Shown piece by piece: positions 28,140 to 40,339 of a DNA stretch of 64,000 bases. The translations under genes and the position numbers were made by a program. This DNA is from Alentia gelatinosa (lineage: Eukaryota > Annelida > Polychaeta > Phyllodocida > Polynoidae). The notes beneath the pieces were generated by a model that worked only from the letters and a program-made list of their open reading frames with translations, searched no databases and was not told the DNA's origin. Within the stretch, counting starts at the first letter, position 1. The number at the start of each line of letters is the position of its first letter. The stretch is from contig OX465583.1 in assembly GCA_950022655.1 (NCBI GenBank), forward strand, positions 37,165,360-37,229,359. Reading direction: 5' to 3'.

Positions 28140-30830
28140 ATAGTAGGTCTGCCACTCATGCCTTGGACGTGTTCTCCCATTCGATTCGTGATTGTCTTGA
28201 ACCAGCATCTCTTGGTAAACAGTTATTGCTATGTATATTTATTTACGATTTACTCGTGACAGAAATATCCTGTTCGTATTGTGGTAATACTTCTTAAAAG
28301 AAGAATTGAATGGTAAATATATGTAAATGTATTGGGATTACAGATCATATAGAGCATGCATATCCTAGACACACTTCACCTGAATTTTATTTTGTGTTAA
28401 CCTTCTGCTGTACGTCATTCATGAGGGTCGCATACACTGCCTCCGGCAAATTCCGTATTGACCTGCTACTGTAATGGGTAACTCTAGCTGCCTACAGTAA
28501 ATTTCGCTTGATCAAATAATGGAATATATGATAACGATCTATATAGGGAATTGCTCATCTGGGCATACCCTCAATGTGATGTATGGTGCATGCGGATTAT
28601 CCTGTTGATTACACGCCAACGCAGTATAAGCGGGCCGTTTAGCAATATTCTGCCCTTTTGGACAGCATATGTTTGCCTCGATACCGACACCTAGTCTCAA
28701 ATTCTGTCGATATCACTTTGAATGGTTAGCTTATTTGACTGTCAACAAAGCAAATATGTTATTCATGTCATAGATGCATGTGCATTATATAGACTTGAAG
28801 ATAATAGATACCGCATATGATTTCTCCTTCTACCTGATATGTTATAGGGTAGAGAGGAAACCCGTGTAATAGCGTCTATCATACCTTGTATACATACCTT
28901 CATATTAACCTGCACACTGAACAGTGGCTCATAGATAATATGCCCAAGTTGTGAATCATATGTATCGGCTGTTTATCTTTATAATGTTAGCTTTGCGCTA
29001 AACATTTAAGATACTTTAAAGTAAGAAAACTTCGTTCTCATTTCATCGTGGGGAACTAGAATTTACCTATATATATCGATGTATAAACGCCTACCCTCAG
29101 ATAGAAATGAAACCCCACTGAAAGCAGATGCTCAGAGACAATAACATTGGCACGGTTCTTGGGCAGACGACATTTCATCCAATTGTCATTGAACACTGCA
29201 CTCCTATTAAAGGGTTCACACAATATTCTCCCCTTCTCTTGTAACCATTCGTGAAACAAAATGAATGGACAGCATTTATTTCTATCTTAACATACATCAT
29301 TCATTAAAACCAACTGGTAATTCAGAGGAATTTTCTCTACCTCAGAACCTCCTTAATTTTTATTAAAGGTCCGCATGTATCCTCTATTAGCATGAGAGCT
29401 ATATTAGACAAGAATACAACCCTCTCTGTCTGAACGTGGGTGGTCCCTGTCAGTGTGTGTGACAGACAACCCTCTCCACTCCCACCCTTTTCCCGCCTCC
29501 CTCTCTGTACCCGCAGTTCGCCACTCTTTCCCGTCAGCATCCCTACCCTCCCTCCTCCTCCCACTCCCGCCCACCCGGCCCACCACGCCCACCACACACC
29601 AACACACGCGGGCTATCGTATCTTTCCGGGCAGCTGATTGTGGGGGAGTTACACAACATCACGTGGTATTAGACCACCCATGGCTTGTTCTATCGTCTTC
29701 ACACCTCATCAGGCTCATGGCTTCTTAACGGGAATCATCCTCCATGATACGGTGTATAGGGTAAAGCCAGCGCCCTCCACGGGTCCCCCGCCCGCCTGGC
29801 CGATGTGTAAAAACCAGCACGTAAATATTCTGACTATACACTGTACATGATAAGTTGGCGGGGTAGCTATGTACAACGCGCATATTTCATATCACTATAG
29901 AATTGAGACGCTTATGTAGAAATGCTCCATTTAGAATTATATCAAGTACGTGTACATATATGGTCCATTATATCTGTATATATTCAGTGAAGTGCTCTGC
30001 CTCTTTTTCACCACAAGGAAATACATTGCATGTTATTCTTGTATAAGGATTTCGTATACATACAAGGCAAAATTGTGTCTTCAAAGAAATGAACAAGCTC
30101 ATTTATTTCTGAAATAAACATATCCATCTTACATGTACTCCTTTTAAAATTTAATTCAGAAAACCTTTAAATTGTTAGATAATAGTAGAATCAGGGGAAG
30201 AATCTTTCAATACCATATGAATATTGTTATGAATATGTTTCTTCCTTATCTTATTTCAACTTCCCATTTCAGTGTTTTGCCTACTTTGCATACGATGGTA
30301 GTTTGTTTTCGCCAGACAAGTATTTATAAATGCTGTTGATAGTTCTGAGTTCCGAGTTTTTGTAAATCACTAATGCCTAATAGATTGAAATAGGGAACAT
30401 TATGTTTTGATGCTTAGGGTTTATGGTATATCGGTTGATTAGTCTAATATGTTCTATATCCCATTTAAAGCAATACTGCACTCTTTCTCTCTAATATATC
30501 CAGAAAACAGTTTTTCATCTACTGTGAACATGATTATAAATGATCTTTTAATTTTTACCACAGATCTAACATTGAATATGTAGAAATGTGGTGGGGGTTG
30601 CGGTCATATTGACCGGCCATTATCACTCCTGCATTTCATATATTTTGGTTAAAGGACTAAATAGTCTAATGTGATTAACGGAAAAGTAATACTGCCGCAA
30701 ATGCAGCTTGAGGAACAGGCATACTCTGATAAAGATAGGATAGACTGGCAATTTTGATTGCACCACCCGAGGATGATACATAACATACAGATTAAAAATT
30801 ACATCTAGCTTTCTTGCAATCTTACCAGAG
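28140..30830. other. Intergenic DNA, no gene recognised
   Basis: Mostly AT-rich. A pyrimidine-rich segment (29420-29640; CTCTCCACTCCCACCC, CCTCCCTCCTCCTCCC) gives overlapping open frames on both strands that are compositional artefacts. Confidence 0.5.
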
Positions 30831-30899
30831 ACAGAACATAGCAACACCGTCCGATTTCCACCATTCGGTCATCCTTCCGTTTGTTACCGCAACCCACGC

Positions 30900-31275
30900 A
30901 ACCTGACCTCATCCGTGACCCCCAAAGGTCAAGGTCAAAAGGCTATTGTGTCAGGGTCACATAGGAAGAATGGCGAAACCCACCGGAGCGTGTCGGCCAC
31001 GCATTAACGCCGCTCAGATCTTCATGGGAAAAAGAATGACAAGAAAGACTCCAACTTTTCCCATGTCCAGGCCTGGGAGGAACACACAGAGAGGGGGTTA
31101 GGCACAGAGGAATTAGAATCCGGGTATCGCTTATTTAATTACAGACCGCCCACGGTGTTACCCCAACCAGCGGGTGCCAAGTGCACCAATTATCGCTCAC
31201 CCGGCCAAGAGGGCTCGCCTGGCCCACACGTGAGGTCACGAGACTTGAGGAACTGCGTGACCTGTGACCTAACCT
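30900..31275. promoter_or_regulatory. Nuclear-receptor half-site cluster
   Basis: TGACCT at 30904; AGGTCA at 30926 and 30932 as an immediate direct repeat that includes TCAAGGTCA (30929-30937); GGGTCA near 30954; AGGTCA at 31233; TGACCT at 31258 and 31265 (DR1 spacing). Such elements bind monomeric or dimeric nuclear receptors (established). Function here is inferred from density alone. Confidence 0.4.
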
Positions 31276-31424
31276 TAACACCTTACCTTAGAAAGTGGCT
31301 CAATACGGGATTGTGGGGGTCGATATATAGGGATGGGCTATCATCAGTGCTGCCTGGATTTATCGATGTTATTAATCCGGAGCGTGAGAACGATCAGTTG
31401 AGGACGTTTAACCCAGAGACGTGA

Positions 31425-32569
31425 CCAGTTCTTCAGTTTACAGCGAAAGCTTTTATCAAAACTAACCATTGATTTAATCGTTTAGAAATTAAAACTTTTG
31501 AATTGAAAGAAAAACCCCACAGCTTATACAGCAGAATCGTTAACAGCACGTGCACGCCTACAAATAGATTGACAATGCCATACGCAAAGCCCAGTTGGCA
31601 TTATCTCTCACATTAAGTAAGTAGTATATATAACACGGGGTTTGAGCATGGCTTATCAAGGACATAGGCTGGGGCAATGTCTTTTTGTGCCCGTTCTTGC
31701 TTGATCTGTTTTTAAATCTTTGCATAAAATACGGAACTTCAGTTATGAATTTCTGTAGCTTCTTGAAATGAAAGAAGATAGAATTTGGAAATATCAGGCA
31801 ATGTTTCCTGGCTTTGAATGCTATTTCATACACGAAACATACTCCTGATTAAGCTAAAATATTATACATGGGTATTTCTTATATTTATTTAGTAAAGTTG
31901 AATGGTTTCAATATCTATTTGTATTCTTAAATAATTAATAGGAAAATCTAGTTTTATACTCGCAAGCATTTTCGATTAGCAAAATTAATGTAGGTTTGGT
32001 CAATATATCCACTCAATATAGTTCATATTGATATACTATCATAACCTGTCAATACTATATGATACCTATGTCTTCTAACGTCAACGTACGATGATTGCAT
32101 CTTACCGAACATGCTAATCACTCCCGCACCTCCAGTGGAGCTCCATGGTTATCAGACGGAGGCATACACGGCGGTTGGTGGTCAGTGGGCCGACAGTGTG
32201 CTGTCAGAAGGCCAGTGACTTGAAGGTCGGGCGGGATGGAGGTGGGCGGTCAATCCGCTGTTAAAACAGCTGGAGTTCATAGTCAAAGCCAGACCTAGGT
32301 GACAGGGAAGACGCGTGGACAGGAGAGACTCAGTCGTAGGCGCAGTCAGATGGATAGGGAAGACGTGAGCATGGGTCAAGTGGACAGATGGAACGCGGAG
32401 GTTGATCACGTGAGTACAGGGAATATGTCACGTGGACATTTAGAACGCAGACGTAGGTCGACGGGAATGTATGGATTGCCCTGGCGGGAGAGAGAAAAGA
32501 GGAGAAAAATATTAAGGTATATATATATAGGTTAATCGATAGGAAGAAAGTAAGATAGAGAATTCAAGT

Positions 32570-32613
<44 letters not shown>

Positions 32614-33410
32614 CTACGAATACTTGTATGTAACAGTGTTGTGGATACGATATGATAACATACTCAGTGATTGGATGCTCTATTTACCTTCTTTTAAAGC
32701 TGAACTAAGTCAAGAGGAAAGATTCATTTTAGGTCTCAACCAGGGTCCTTAAAATCGTAAAACAAGAAAAACCAGCGTCTCTCTTGACTTGCTCAAGGAG
32801 AAGTGTTGTTGATGGTCTACGTCTGTATGTAGATCTTTAGAGTCTGTCTCATGACATTGTCGTTGAGACGAAGCTTACGTACTAGTGCAGGGCCTATCGT
32901 TTTACCCCAGGACAAATCCCCTATAGCCCAGGGCCTGTAGGGTGGATACTCCGCCTGCACCTACACCTCCATGTAGCTGAGTCAATGGGGTAAGATTGGA
33001 GAGAGGGGCAAGTCTCAGTAGGGGGCACGTCTTAACCCACAGCCTTAAGCATCGATTATCAGCTTGACCTTAAACCCGACCCGAGCTCCTCTCGGAGCTG
33101 CTCATACTGCCCACATAAATCCCCAGGTGGTGCCGCTAGGAGCGCGTGAGGGCGGGCTGCGGGAGGCGGGTGAGTTAACCGGGTTACAGGCTCATATGTT
33201 GAGGGTGGAATCGGATCATCTGGGCGGCTTGGGGTGGGCTAATCCGCAGGGTGACAGACGGGATTAGACAGAGGGGCAGGCAGGATTTTGTGGGTGTTCC
33301 GTAACTATGACACGGAAGGGGCGATGCATCATGAGTAATCAGTGCCGGGCTGAGTGGATTAAGCATTCATTGGGCATGTAGATGTCCGTGGTTGGTGTAC
33401 CAACGTGTGG
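31425..33410. other. Intergenic DNA, no gene recognised
   Basis: Includes a (GA)n microsatellite at about 32572-32611. Open frames around 32300 and 33060-33370 have no domain-like content or splice support. Confidence 0.5.
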
Positions 33411-33429
33411 AGACGTAATCAGGACTACA

Positions 33430-33660
33430 CGGCCTCCCTCTGACACCCACCGCCCACTGTCCGCCTCCCGCCGTCTGCCGGCTGCCACCCACTGTCTACA
33501 GGGTGTCACCCTTACCCGTCAACTGCTACCCACCGTCTACATGATGCCTACCCTACCCGTCAATTGCTACCCACTGTCTCCAAGATGCCTCCCCTACCCG
33601 TTATAAGACACTCACTGTATAGAAGATGATTTACTTACCCGCCAACAACTACCCACTGCC
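33430..33660. repeat. C-rich tandem repeat left of retrotransposon
   Basis: About four degenerate 46-bp units with CAACTGCTACCCACYGTCTA and GATGCCTACCCTACCCGT. Confidence 0.65.
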
Positions 33661-34071
33661 CAACACTTTTTTTTATTATTTTTTTTTTTTATTAGGCACA
33701 TTCAAATTTTTACATTCGGTTTTCAATGAGCCTACCTTTCATATGGCATCAGCTCAGCGCTATTCCAGCAAAATCAGTCTATGTGTATAGTTATACAGTA
33801 TTATTGGTAATATTAATAATAATAATGCTAACAACAAATTACCAATAGTGATCGAATTAGATGGGTATGGGTATGGAATATGGGACGGTGTCATACTTCT
33901 TATGGCGATAGCCAAGGACTCTGCCAACTATTTTAACAAGTGTGGCAACACTTATACAACTGCAATTATAATTTAATACATATATATAATTAACAAATTT
34001 GCTATACTGTCACCCGGATTGAGTCTGATACGTGGAGCCACTCTCCATGTTCGAGTATTTTCACACATATA

Positions 34072-34075
<4 letters not shown>

Positions 34076-34102
<27 letters not shown>

Positions 34103-34125
34103 GTAATAACAATAATAATAATAGA
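34076..34125. repeat. (AAT)n microsatellite at retrotransposon 3' end
   Basis: Imperfect AAT repeats about 80 bp beyond the minus-strand stop. Many CR1/L2-type non-LTR elements end in short tandem repeats instead of poly(A), so this may be the element's 3' terminus. Confidence 0.6.
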
Positions 34126-34203
34126 GCCACTGCGTCAATATAATCATCTAAGCATTGAGTACTCAAGACGGACTTACTACTAATATGGATATTGATTACT
34201 TTC

Positions 34204-37134
34204 TCATGGCCATTTATTCGGAATTTGCCCGAGTGCCTTAACATGCTTTTTAAACGCATATTTAGTGGTTTCTTCTTTAAGTTCTGAAGTTTGTGCATTC
34301 CATAATTTAGAGCCTCTGTATTCTGGTGCCTTTTTATAAAATTCTGTTCGAGGTCTTTTTAGAGTAAAATTGTGATGCTTTGATGAGCGCAAGTTTCTTG
34401 TTCTTTGTGTTACAATTTCCAGGTCGTCGTGAGTACTCAGTTCATTTTGATGGTGTATAGTTTCAACAGGACCATGGGTCTTTATATATACCTTTCTCAT
34501 ATAGGACAAGGTCAACTCTTGTCTCCGCCTAGTCAGTAACGTGACTCCCGTTATTGCATGTAACTGTTCGACAGTGTGCACCATGGCCCCATCATCCAAA
34601 ACCACCCGTAAGGCTCGGTTCTGTAGTCTTTGCAATTTGGCCAACCATATTTTATTGGTTCCTTCTGTGAGAATGGATGCGTAATCAAACAGGGGTAGGA
34701 CTGCCTGTTTATAAATCTTTAAAGCTACATCTCTAGTTATTAGCGATCGTATACGTCTTAGTATAAATAACTTATGGTTAACCTTTTTTATTGTATTTCT
34801 ACTATTCCGTTCCAATGTCAAACTCATATCTAAATACACACCTAAATACTGATATGAGCTTACAGCCTCAAGTTTTTCCAGATACATAAACAGATCAAAT
34901 TCCTCAGTCTTATTCAGTTTATTCTTTGGTACAAACCAGCAATACTTCGTTTTTTTAATATTTATAGTTAGAATATTATTATCTGCCCATTCCGAGAAAT
35001 TGTCAAGTGCTCTTTGCATTACAGTTTCTATCGTTGTAGGGTTTTTTGCAGCATGATAGATCACTAGATCGTCCGCGTATAATATATATTTTACTTCATT
35101 AAAACAAGCAACTACATCATTTATAAAGTATGTAAACAAAACTGGTCCGAGGACCGAGCCCTGCGGAACGCCATAACTAACTTCTGCCCATGAGGATGAG
35201 ACTTTTCCAAAAGTTATTCTCTGTTTTCTATCATTTAAGTATGATGTGAACCAGTCCAACATCCCGGGGTTGAGGTCCAGCATCTTTAGTTTCTGTAGAA
35301 GCCTACCATGGTGCACACTGTCGAATGCTTTCTTTAAATCAATAAACACTGCACAAGTAAACTCAGCTCGGTCCCGAGCAACATACAAATCATTGACCAG
35401 TGAGTAGATTGCATCAATTGTACCACATTCACTTCGATATCCACACTGGGCATCTGACATTATATGATTATTCTCCAAGTGTGCAACGAAATTTGCATGT
35501 ACAAGCCTTTCTAATATCTTCCCAGGTACAGGTAGCAAAGATATGGGACGCCAGTTACTTGGATCCGAGTTGTCACCGGGCTTTGGAATCGCAGTAATAT
35601 TAGCATATTTCCATTCTATTGGGAATTTTCCAACATTCAGACTCTGTTTATATAGGTACTCAAACTGGTCTAAGACTAAGAACATATATTCCTTAAGCAC
35701 AGATGCACGTACGTCCACTAGGCCAGAGGTCTTCACAGTGCTGATATCTTGAATAAGGTCATATAGTGTATGTCTATCTATTGCAGCCGGTGTATGTGGG
35801 TGATTTATAATATAATAATTTTCCATGTCATCCAGGTTTGTTGCATTTAATAAGTTTCTATTTTGTGCAAGCTTATGCCCTATTGTACCGAAGTATTCAT
35901 TCAAATAGGCTGGCGACATATCAGGGGATATTTCTTCATTAGTAGTTATATTCCTTAAGGTTGGGGCTATTACGTTTGTACGTGGCTTGATAAGTTTATT
36001 TATTTCACACCAAAACTTCTTTGGATTCTTTTTGTTTTCATTTAATTTTGTCAGGACTTCATCTGATTTAGCTCCTCTAATTGTCTTTTTAACCTGTCTC
36101 TTTATATCCCTAACTCTACCTAAGTTTTCAATAGTTCTATCTTTAAGGTAGGCTGTCATTGCCAACTTCCTTTCTCTAATTAAGGCTCTAATCTCATCAT
36201 TCATCCATGTACTTCCGGTCTCCCTAGTTTTCCACTTTTTCTTAGGGCATTTATAATCAAGATAATCATTTAATATCAATAGGAGCTCCTCCCATAATCT
36301 GTCTGGGTCAGTTAATGACCAATAGCTCGTCCAGTCTGTGTGTGTTACCCAGTCTCTCAAACTTTCAATCGTGTGATTACTATAAATCCTACCTACAACT
36401 GGTATACTATACCTCTCTCGCTTATATTTGGTTTTTACTACGTATACCGGCAAATGGTCGCTACAATAAAAATTGATGACACCACTGTCTAGTATATCCA
36501 ACGACGAGGTCAATATATTGTCTAAACATGATCCATTTCTAGTAAATGGTCTGGTACATTGATTGATGAGACGCTTTAAGGTAAAGTCCTTACAGAAGTC
36601 TCCGATTCTATCTTGTTTTATCCCCGAAGAAAAAAGGAAGTTTATATTATAATCTCCTAGTAGATAGAAATCATGCTTCGAGAATTTTGCGTCGGTGAGT
36701 ATTGTACTCAAGTACTCAATGGCTCTATCTAATTTTCCTCCATGCGTAAAATACAACGTGCAAATTAACATGGGTTTAGTATGTGGTCTAGAAATTTCTA
36801 TGGTAAGTATTTCCAAGTCCTCTGTCATATCACAATATTTCTTAATTTGTGAAGCGTGCCTGGCTAAGTTGTTTTTTATATAACAAGCTACTCCCCCGCC
36901 TATTTTATTTTCACGATCTACTCTATAAACCTTCCTATTTTCCCATGCTATCATATCATCTGTGTAATTAGAATTAAGCCAAGTTTCGCTGAAGGTAGCG
37001 ATGTCGGATCGGGATAAGGAATAAAAGACTTCATCAAATTTGTTACAGAGACTCTGACAATTCAGATGAGTAATACACAGACCTTTCAAATCATTAAGAT
37101 GATCAATGCTTGTAGACATAACAAAGATGAACAA
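34204..37134 (-). CDS. Non-LTR retrotransposon ORF2: endonuclease and reverse transcriptase, intact
   Basis: A 976-residue uninterrupted frame. The N-terminal AP-endonuclease-like domain (about residues 18-235) shows LNCQSLCNK, SETWL, GGGVACYIK, LGDYNINF, CLDNILTS and YCSDHLPVYV, the expected catalytic blocks. The reverse transcriptase (about 500-770) shows IPKPGDNSDPSNWRPISLLP, VFIDLKKAFDSVHHG, GVPQGSVLGP and the YADD active site at 686-689. The C-terminal part has RLQNRALRVVLDDG. It would make cDNA at a nicked target (target-primed reverse transcription). No gag-like ORF1 is seen upstream (37135-37400), so the copy may be 5'-shortened or from a family lacking ORF1. It looks like the CR1/Jockey superfamily; the clade is unresolved without a tree. 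Absence of stops suggests recent insertion. Confidence 0.92.
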   Translation of the reverse strand: MFIFVMSTSIDHLNDLKGLCITHLNCQSLCNKFDEVFYSLSRSDIATFSETWLNSNYTDDMIAWENRKVYRVDRENKIGGGVACYIKNNLARHASQIKKYCDMTEDLEILTIEISRPHTKPMLICTLYFTHGGKLDRAIEYLSTILTDAKFSKHDFYLLGDYNINFLFSSGIKQDRIGDFCKDFTLKRLINQCTRPFTRNGSCLDNILTSSLDILDSGVINFYCSDHLPVYVVKTKYKRERYSIPVVGRIYSNHTIESLRDWVTHTDWTSYWSLTDPDRLWEELLLILNDYLDYKCPKKKWKTRETGSTWMNDEIRALIRERKLAMTAYLKDRTIENLGRVRDIKRQVKKTIRGAKSDEVLTKLNENKKNPKKFWCEINKLIKPRTNVIAPTLRNITTNEEISPDMSPAYLNEYFGTIGHKLAQNRNLLNATNLDDMENYYIINHPHTPAAIDRHTLYDLIQDISTVKTSGLVDVRASVLKEYMFLVLDQFEYLYKQSLNVGKFPIEWKYANITAIPKPGDNSDPSNWRPISLLPVPGKILERLVHANFVAHLENNHIMSDAQCGYRSECGTIDAIYSLVNDLYVARDRAEFTCAVFIDLKKAFDSVHHGRLLQKLKMLDLNPGMLDWFTSYLNDRKQRITFGKVSSSWAEVSYGVPQGSVLGPVLFTYFINDVVACFNEVKYILYADDLVIYHAAKNPTTIETVMQRALDNFSEWADNNILTINIKKTKYCWFVPKNKLNKTEEFDLFMYLEKLEAVSSYQYLGVYLDMSLTLERNSRNTIKKVNHKLFILRRIRSLITRDVALKIYKQAVLPLFDYASILTEGTNKIWLAKLQRLQNRALRVVLDDGAMVHTVEQLHAITGVTLLTRRRQELTLSYMRKVYIKTHGPVETIHHQNELSTHDDLEIVTQRTRNLRSSKHHNFTLKRPRTEFYKKAPEYRGSKLWNAQTSELKEETTKYAFKKHVKALGQIPNKWP

Positions 37135-37499
37135 GATGAGTATTATGGAAACAAGATTACCAAATATTTATAATAAGTGTTCCAAAAAAGCAAAGTCAGC
37201 TAAGATGGAAAGAGAGTTTTTGGCTTAAGTATACACTGCAAACACAGTATATATTTATCCTAAACTCAAAGATAATATACAGCGATAACGTAAGATAAGG
37301 GCTGGTTCTGACCGGCCGACATTGTAACATCAGATTGGTTTGATTATTAAAGATTATAGATGAGTGAGTATAATCAAGTAGTCTTATCATCTACTAATAA
37401 GTGATGGTTCCTTACTCACAGTTTGTTGCTAGTTATATTGTTAACTTAGCTTCTGATAGATTTGACAGTCGCTGTCACTGGATGCTGGGTATCTACAAA

Positions 37500-37685
37500 C
37501 AGCTATTCACAACACATAAGCCCTCTCTCCAACCACCATCTGCCACCCACCATTTACCACCTGTTGCTCACCACTTACCATCTGCTACCCACTACCTGCC
37601 ACCTATTACTCACCACTTACAACCTACTACCCACCACCTACCACCCTGCCTACCTGCCACCTGGTGCTGGATAATTTACTCTCAC
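37500..37685. repeat. C-rich tandem repeat right of retrotransposon
   Basis: Short units CCACCTRCYAC, for example CCACCATTTACCACCTGTTG and CCACTACCTGCCACC. Composition and TACCCACT words resemble the tract at 33430-33660. Confidence 0.6.
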
Positions 37686-37934
37686 CGCCCGCTGCAGTTC
37701 ACTGAACGGAAATCGTGAGAAAATGGATGAGACAGGCAGGGGCAACGAAAGCTTTGAGAAAAGAGTGAAGATCTGGGTTTTGGCTGAACCTGGTGCAGAA
37801 GTCTAGGGATAATCCCTGGCCTATAGTGAAGAACGGATTGTCTTTATGTCCTTCCCTTATTTTGGATTGCTGCACAGTAGTTGCTAGCCATCCCCTGAAT
37901 AATCCTCTCACCCATCTAAAACCCCTGCTCTATC

Positions 37935-38000
37935 TGCGAGAGAGAGAGGGAGAGAGAGAAGGAGGGAGAGAGAGGGAGAGTGAGGGGGAGGGAGAGATAA
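37935..38000. repeat. GA-rich microsatellite
   Basis: GAGAGAGAGGGAGAGAGAGAAGG and similar purine runs. Confidence 0.75.
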
Positions 38001-38269
38001 ACATGCCACTGAAGTCATAAGATTTCAGTCTTACCACTTTAATGATTTTTTTTGTAAACCATAAAAAATACATTTTCCTTTCAATATTTTCCTTTACCGT
38101 ATTTGATTGATATCTGTAAGTTAGTGTGTGTAATGCAGTAGGTTCTAAGATCATTCACTCAAGCCACTAGTCTGGTCCCCATAGACATGTCCAGTGTGAA
38201 CTGTCTCCCAATCGCACGAGACAGACTTGTCTTCATGGGGACGTCAGCCATGTTAGTATTTAGGTCTCA

Positions 38270-38560
38270 CTAACCCGATTTGTTTGTTTCCCATCGCCGT
38301 CTACCCTCTCTGCCGACTCGCCGGGTGCCAGCGTTTTTCCCTCACCCCGGGCAGACACTGAGCGGGGTGAGAAACATTTTTGATGGGGTTAATGTGATAA
38401 TGAATCTAATATTAACGCCATCCATCTTCCGTGTAAGGAGTTTAGGCGTGTTCCACCGCCGCCGCTCCCTGCACGACGCATGCGTAATACCGACCTCAGC
38501 AGCGCTCCCGGCGGCCGCCACAAAAACTGACTACAGCTAAAGGATTACAACGCGAGTGAA
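38270..38560. promoter_or_regulatory. CpG-rich patch with NRF1-like site
   Basis: GC-rich relative to flanks, with GACGCATGCGTAA near 38475 (NRF1-like). No supported exon. Confidence 0.25.
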
Positions 38561-39700
38561 TCGAGAAGATCGAGAGAAAAAGTAAGACATGATGGAATGA
38601 AGACCGAAGAAAGCCCTTTAAATTAGGCTGTATGTTCCACAGAGCGTAAAACAGTTAGAGAAACAGATAGATATACCCGAAGGAATACAAATGCAGGGAC
38701 TATATCAATGATTAGTTAACTCTTCACATAAGTAGATTGAGATTAAAAATATGTTATTACGCCGTCACAAACTGTCTCGCTAAGGTATTGTGCAGTAAAT
38801 GTTTTTCGTTTTCAACTATAACACGATGGGCCTGGTTATAGTTCCGATCTTGTGCCCTACTTTGTCGGCCAATGCTGACGTTAAAATTATCTGATTTGCG
38901 GTTAATGGCCCGAAGTGGTTATATTGTTAATGACAACGGACCAACAAAATGGCATCAGTTATCGTGGTTTGTCATTTTTAAAAACCTGCATGTCGAAAAT
39001 GTTCTTGTCAGTGTATATGGTTCTTGTGGGCATTCTCATTCTTATTACCAAACAGTAGTTCCTATTGTGGACCGGGGTATTTAATGCTTTCATTCCTATG
39101 ATTTTGAATCTGCTTTGTACCTTGGTACTCAATGAAAATTGGCAGTTTGCAAATGTATTTGTGCTTGGCTTGATGCCTGTGTTATTATTAGGCACTTTTG
39201 TATTCTACAATTGTGAAATTTATATATTAGACTTTAGATAATAGCTCGATGCAATAAAGAATTACAGAATTATATCATGGTCATGTTATTCGGCAATCTA
39301 TTTACAATTTATGGATAATATGGAAGTACATAGATAAATTCTTTCTCTTAAATATTTTTATCAAAATATAGTCTCTTTCAATTTCACCTTTCTTTGCGGT
39401 TCTTCTGTGTTTTCATAAGCGAGACTAACGTTATCTCTTAACTTTGCCTATAAAAATGACCTTAGTTATATTTTCAATATAGATATCAAAGTGACCCACG
39501 TGATTTTCACGACCGTCATATTTCATTGGATGTGTAGAATGCCTGGTAGTGATTGATCAATCTCCATCTTATCAAGGACGCACGACACATTGATCAAATA
39601 CCAAGTTTTATACCAAATCTATCTGAAAGCCTCTAAATATAACATAAAACACCCCAATCCAAGCGCTACGCAGTAGCTTCAAGATAAAGATTAGGATTCA
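38560..39700. other. AT-rich intergenic DNA, no gene recognised
   Basis: Scattered stops on all frames; overlapping short frames at 38872-39195 have no recognisable content. Confidence 0.5.
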
Positions 39701-39705
39701 TTAAT

Positions 39706-39759
39706 CCACTAGGTGGCGTGGAGAAAGTCGTGAGTTCTCATCCGGCCACCAGATGGCAG
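39706..39759 (+). promoter_or_regulatory. Pair of CTCF-like motifs
   Basis: CCACTAGGTGGCG at 39706-39718 and CCACCAGATGGCAG at 39746-39759, both close to the CCASYAGRKGGC core and in the same orientation. Confidence 0.4.
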
Positions 39760-40339
39760 CAGCAAAGCCGCGCTGCCTTGTGGGCAACGCATCCGTAGGC
39801 CACTTTGTGTGCCGTGGGATCTTTGGTCGCCGGTCTATCGACGCATCCCTCGACCAGATATACTTCACGTGGCTCTTACCCGGCTATCTCTTCATTGGAG
39901 AGCAGATTTCGGCGGCTCTTGTCGTCCCTGAAGCCGGTAAGAAATGGCGGCGTTAATGATGGCCGGAGAAGAATAGCGAGAGAGCGAGCAACTCGCTATC
40001 TGGGTTTTGCTCGCTGAGCTATCGCGCCGTCTAAAGCCAGCACTGCCACCATTGGCTCATCTCTGCTCAAATAGTCAGAAATGATAAGACGACAAATCGC
40101 GACGCACAGAAAATAAATTCACTGGGGTGGAGATGGGGGTAAGGTGGCCAGAGGAGGGGTGGGGTGTAAATCTGCCGTCGGGCCGATAGGACGAGCGCTG
40201 AGGCGCCAGGCAAGATTCCTCTCGCTCACTAAACGCCGATAATTCGCAGATCCGTTTCCGAGCGAGCAGCTCCGAGCAGCTCCACTCCCGGACGCTTTTA
40301 TCAGCACCGCGGGAATCTGTTTGGATTTGAGACGCTGTA

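Noticed and set aside
31155..31424. 89-codon frame over the nuclear-receptor motif cluster
   Set aside because: No recognisable domain, and no acceptor or donor in phase.
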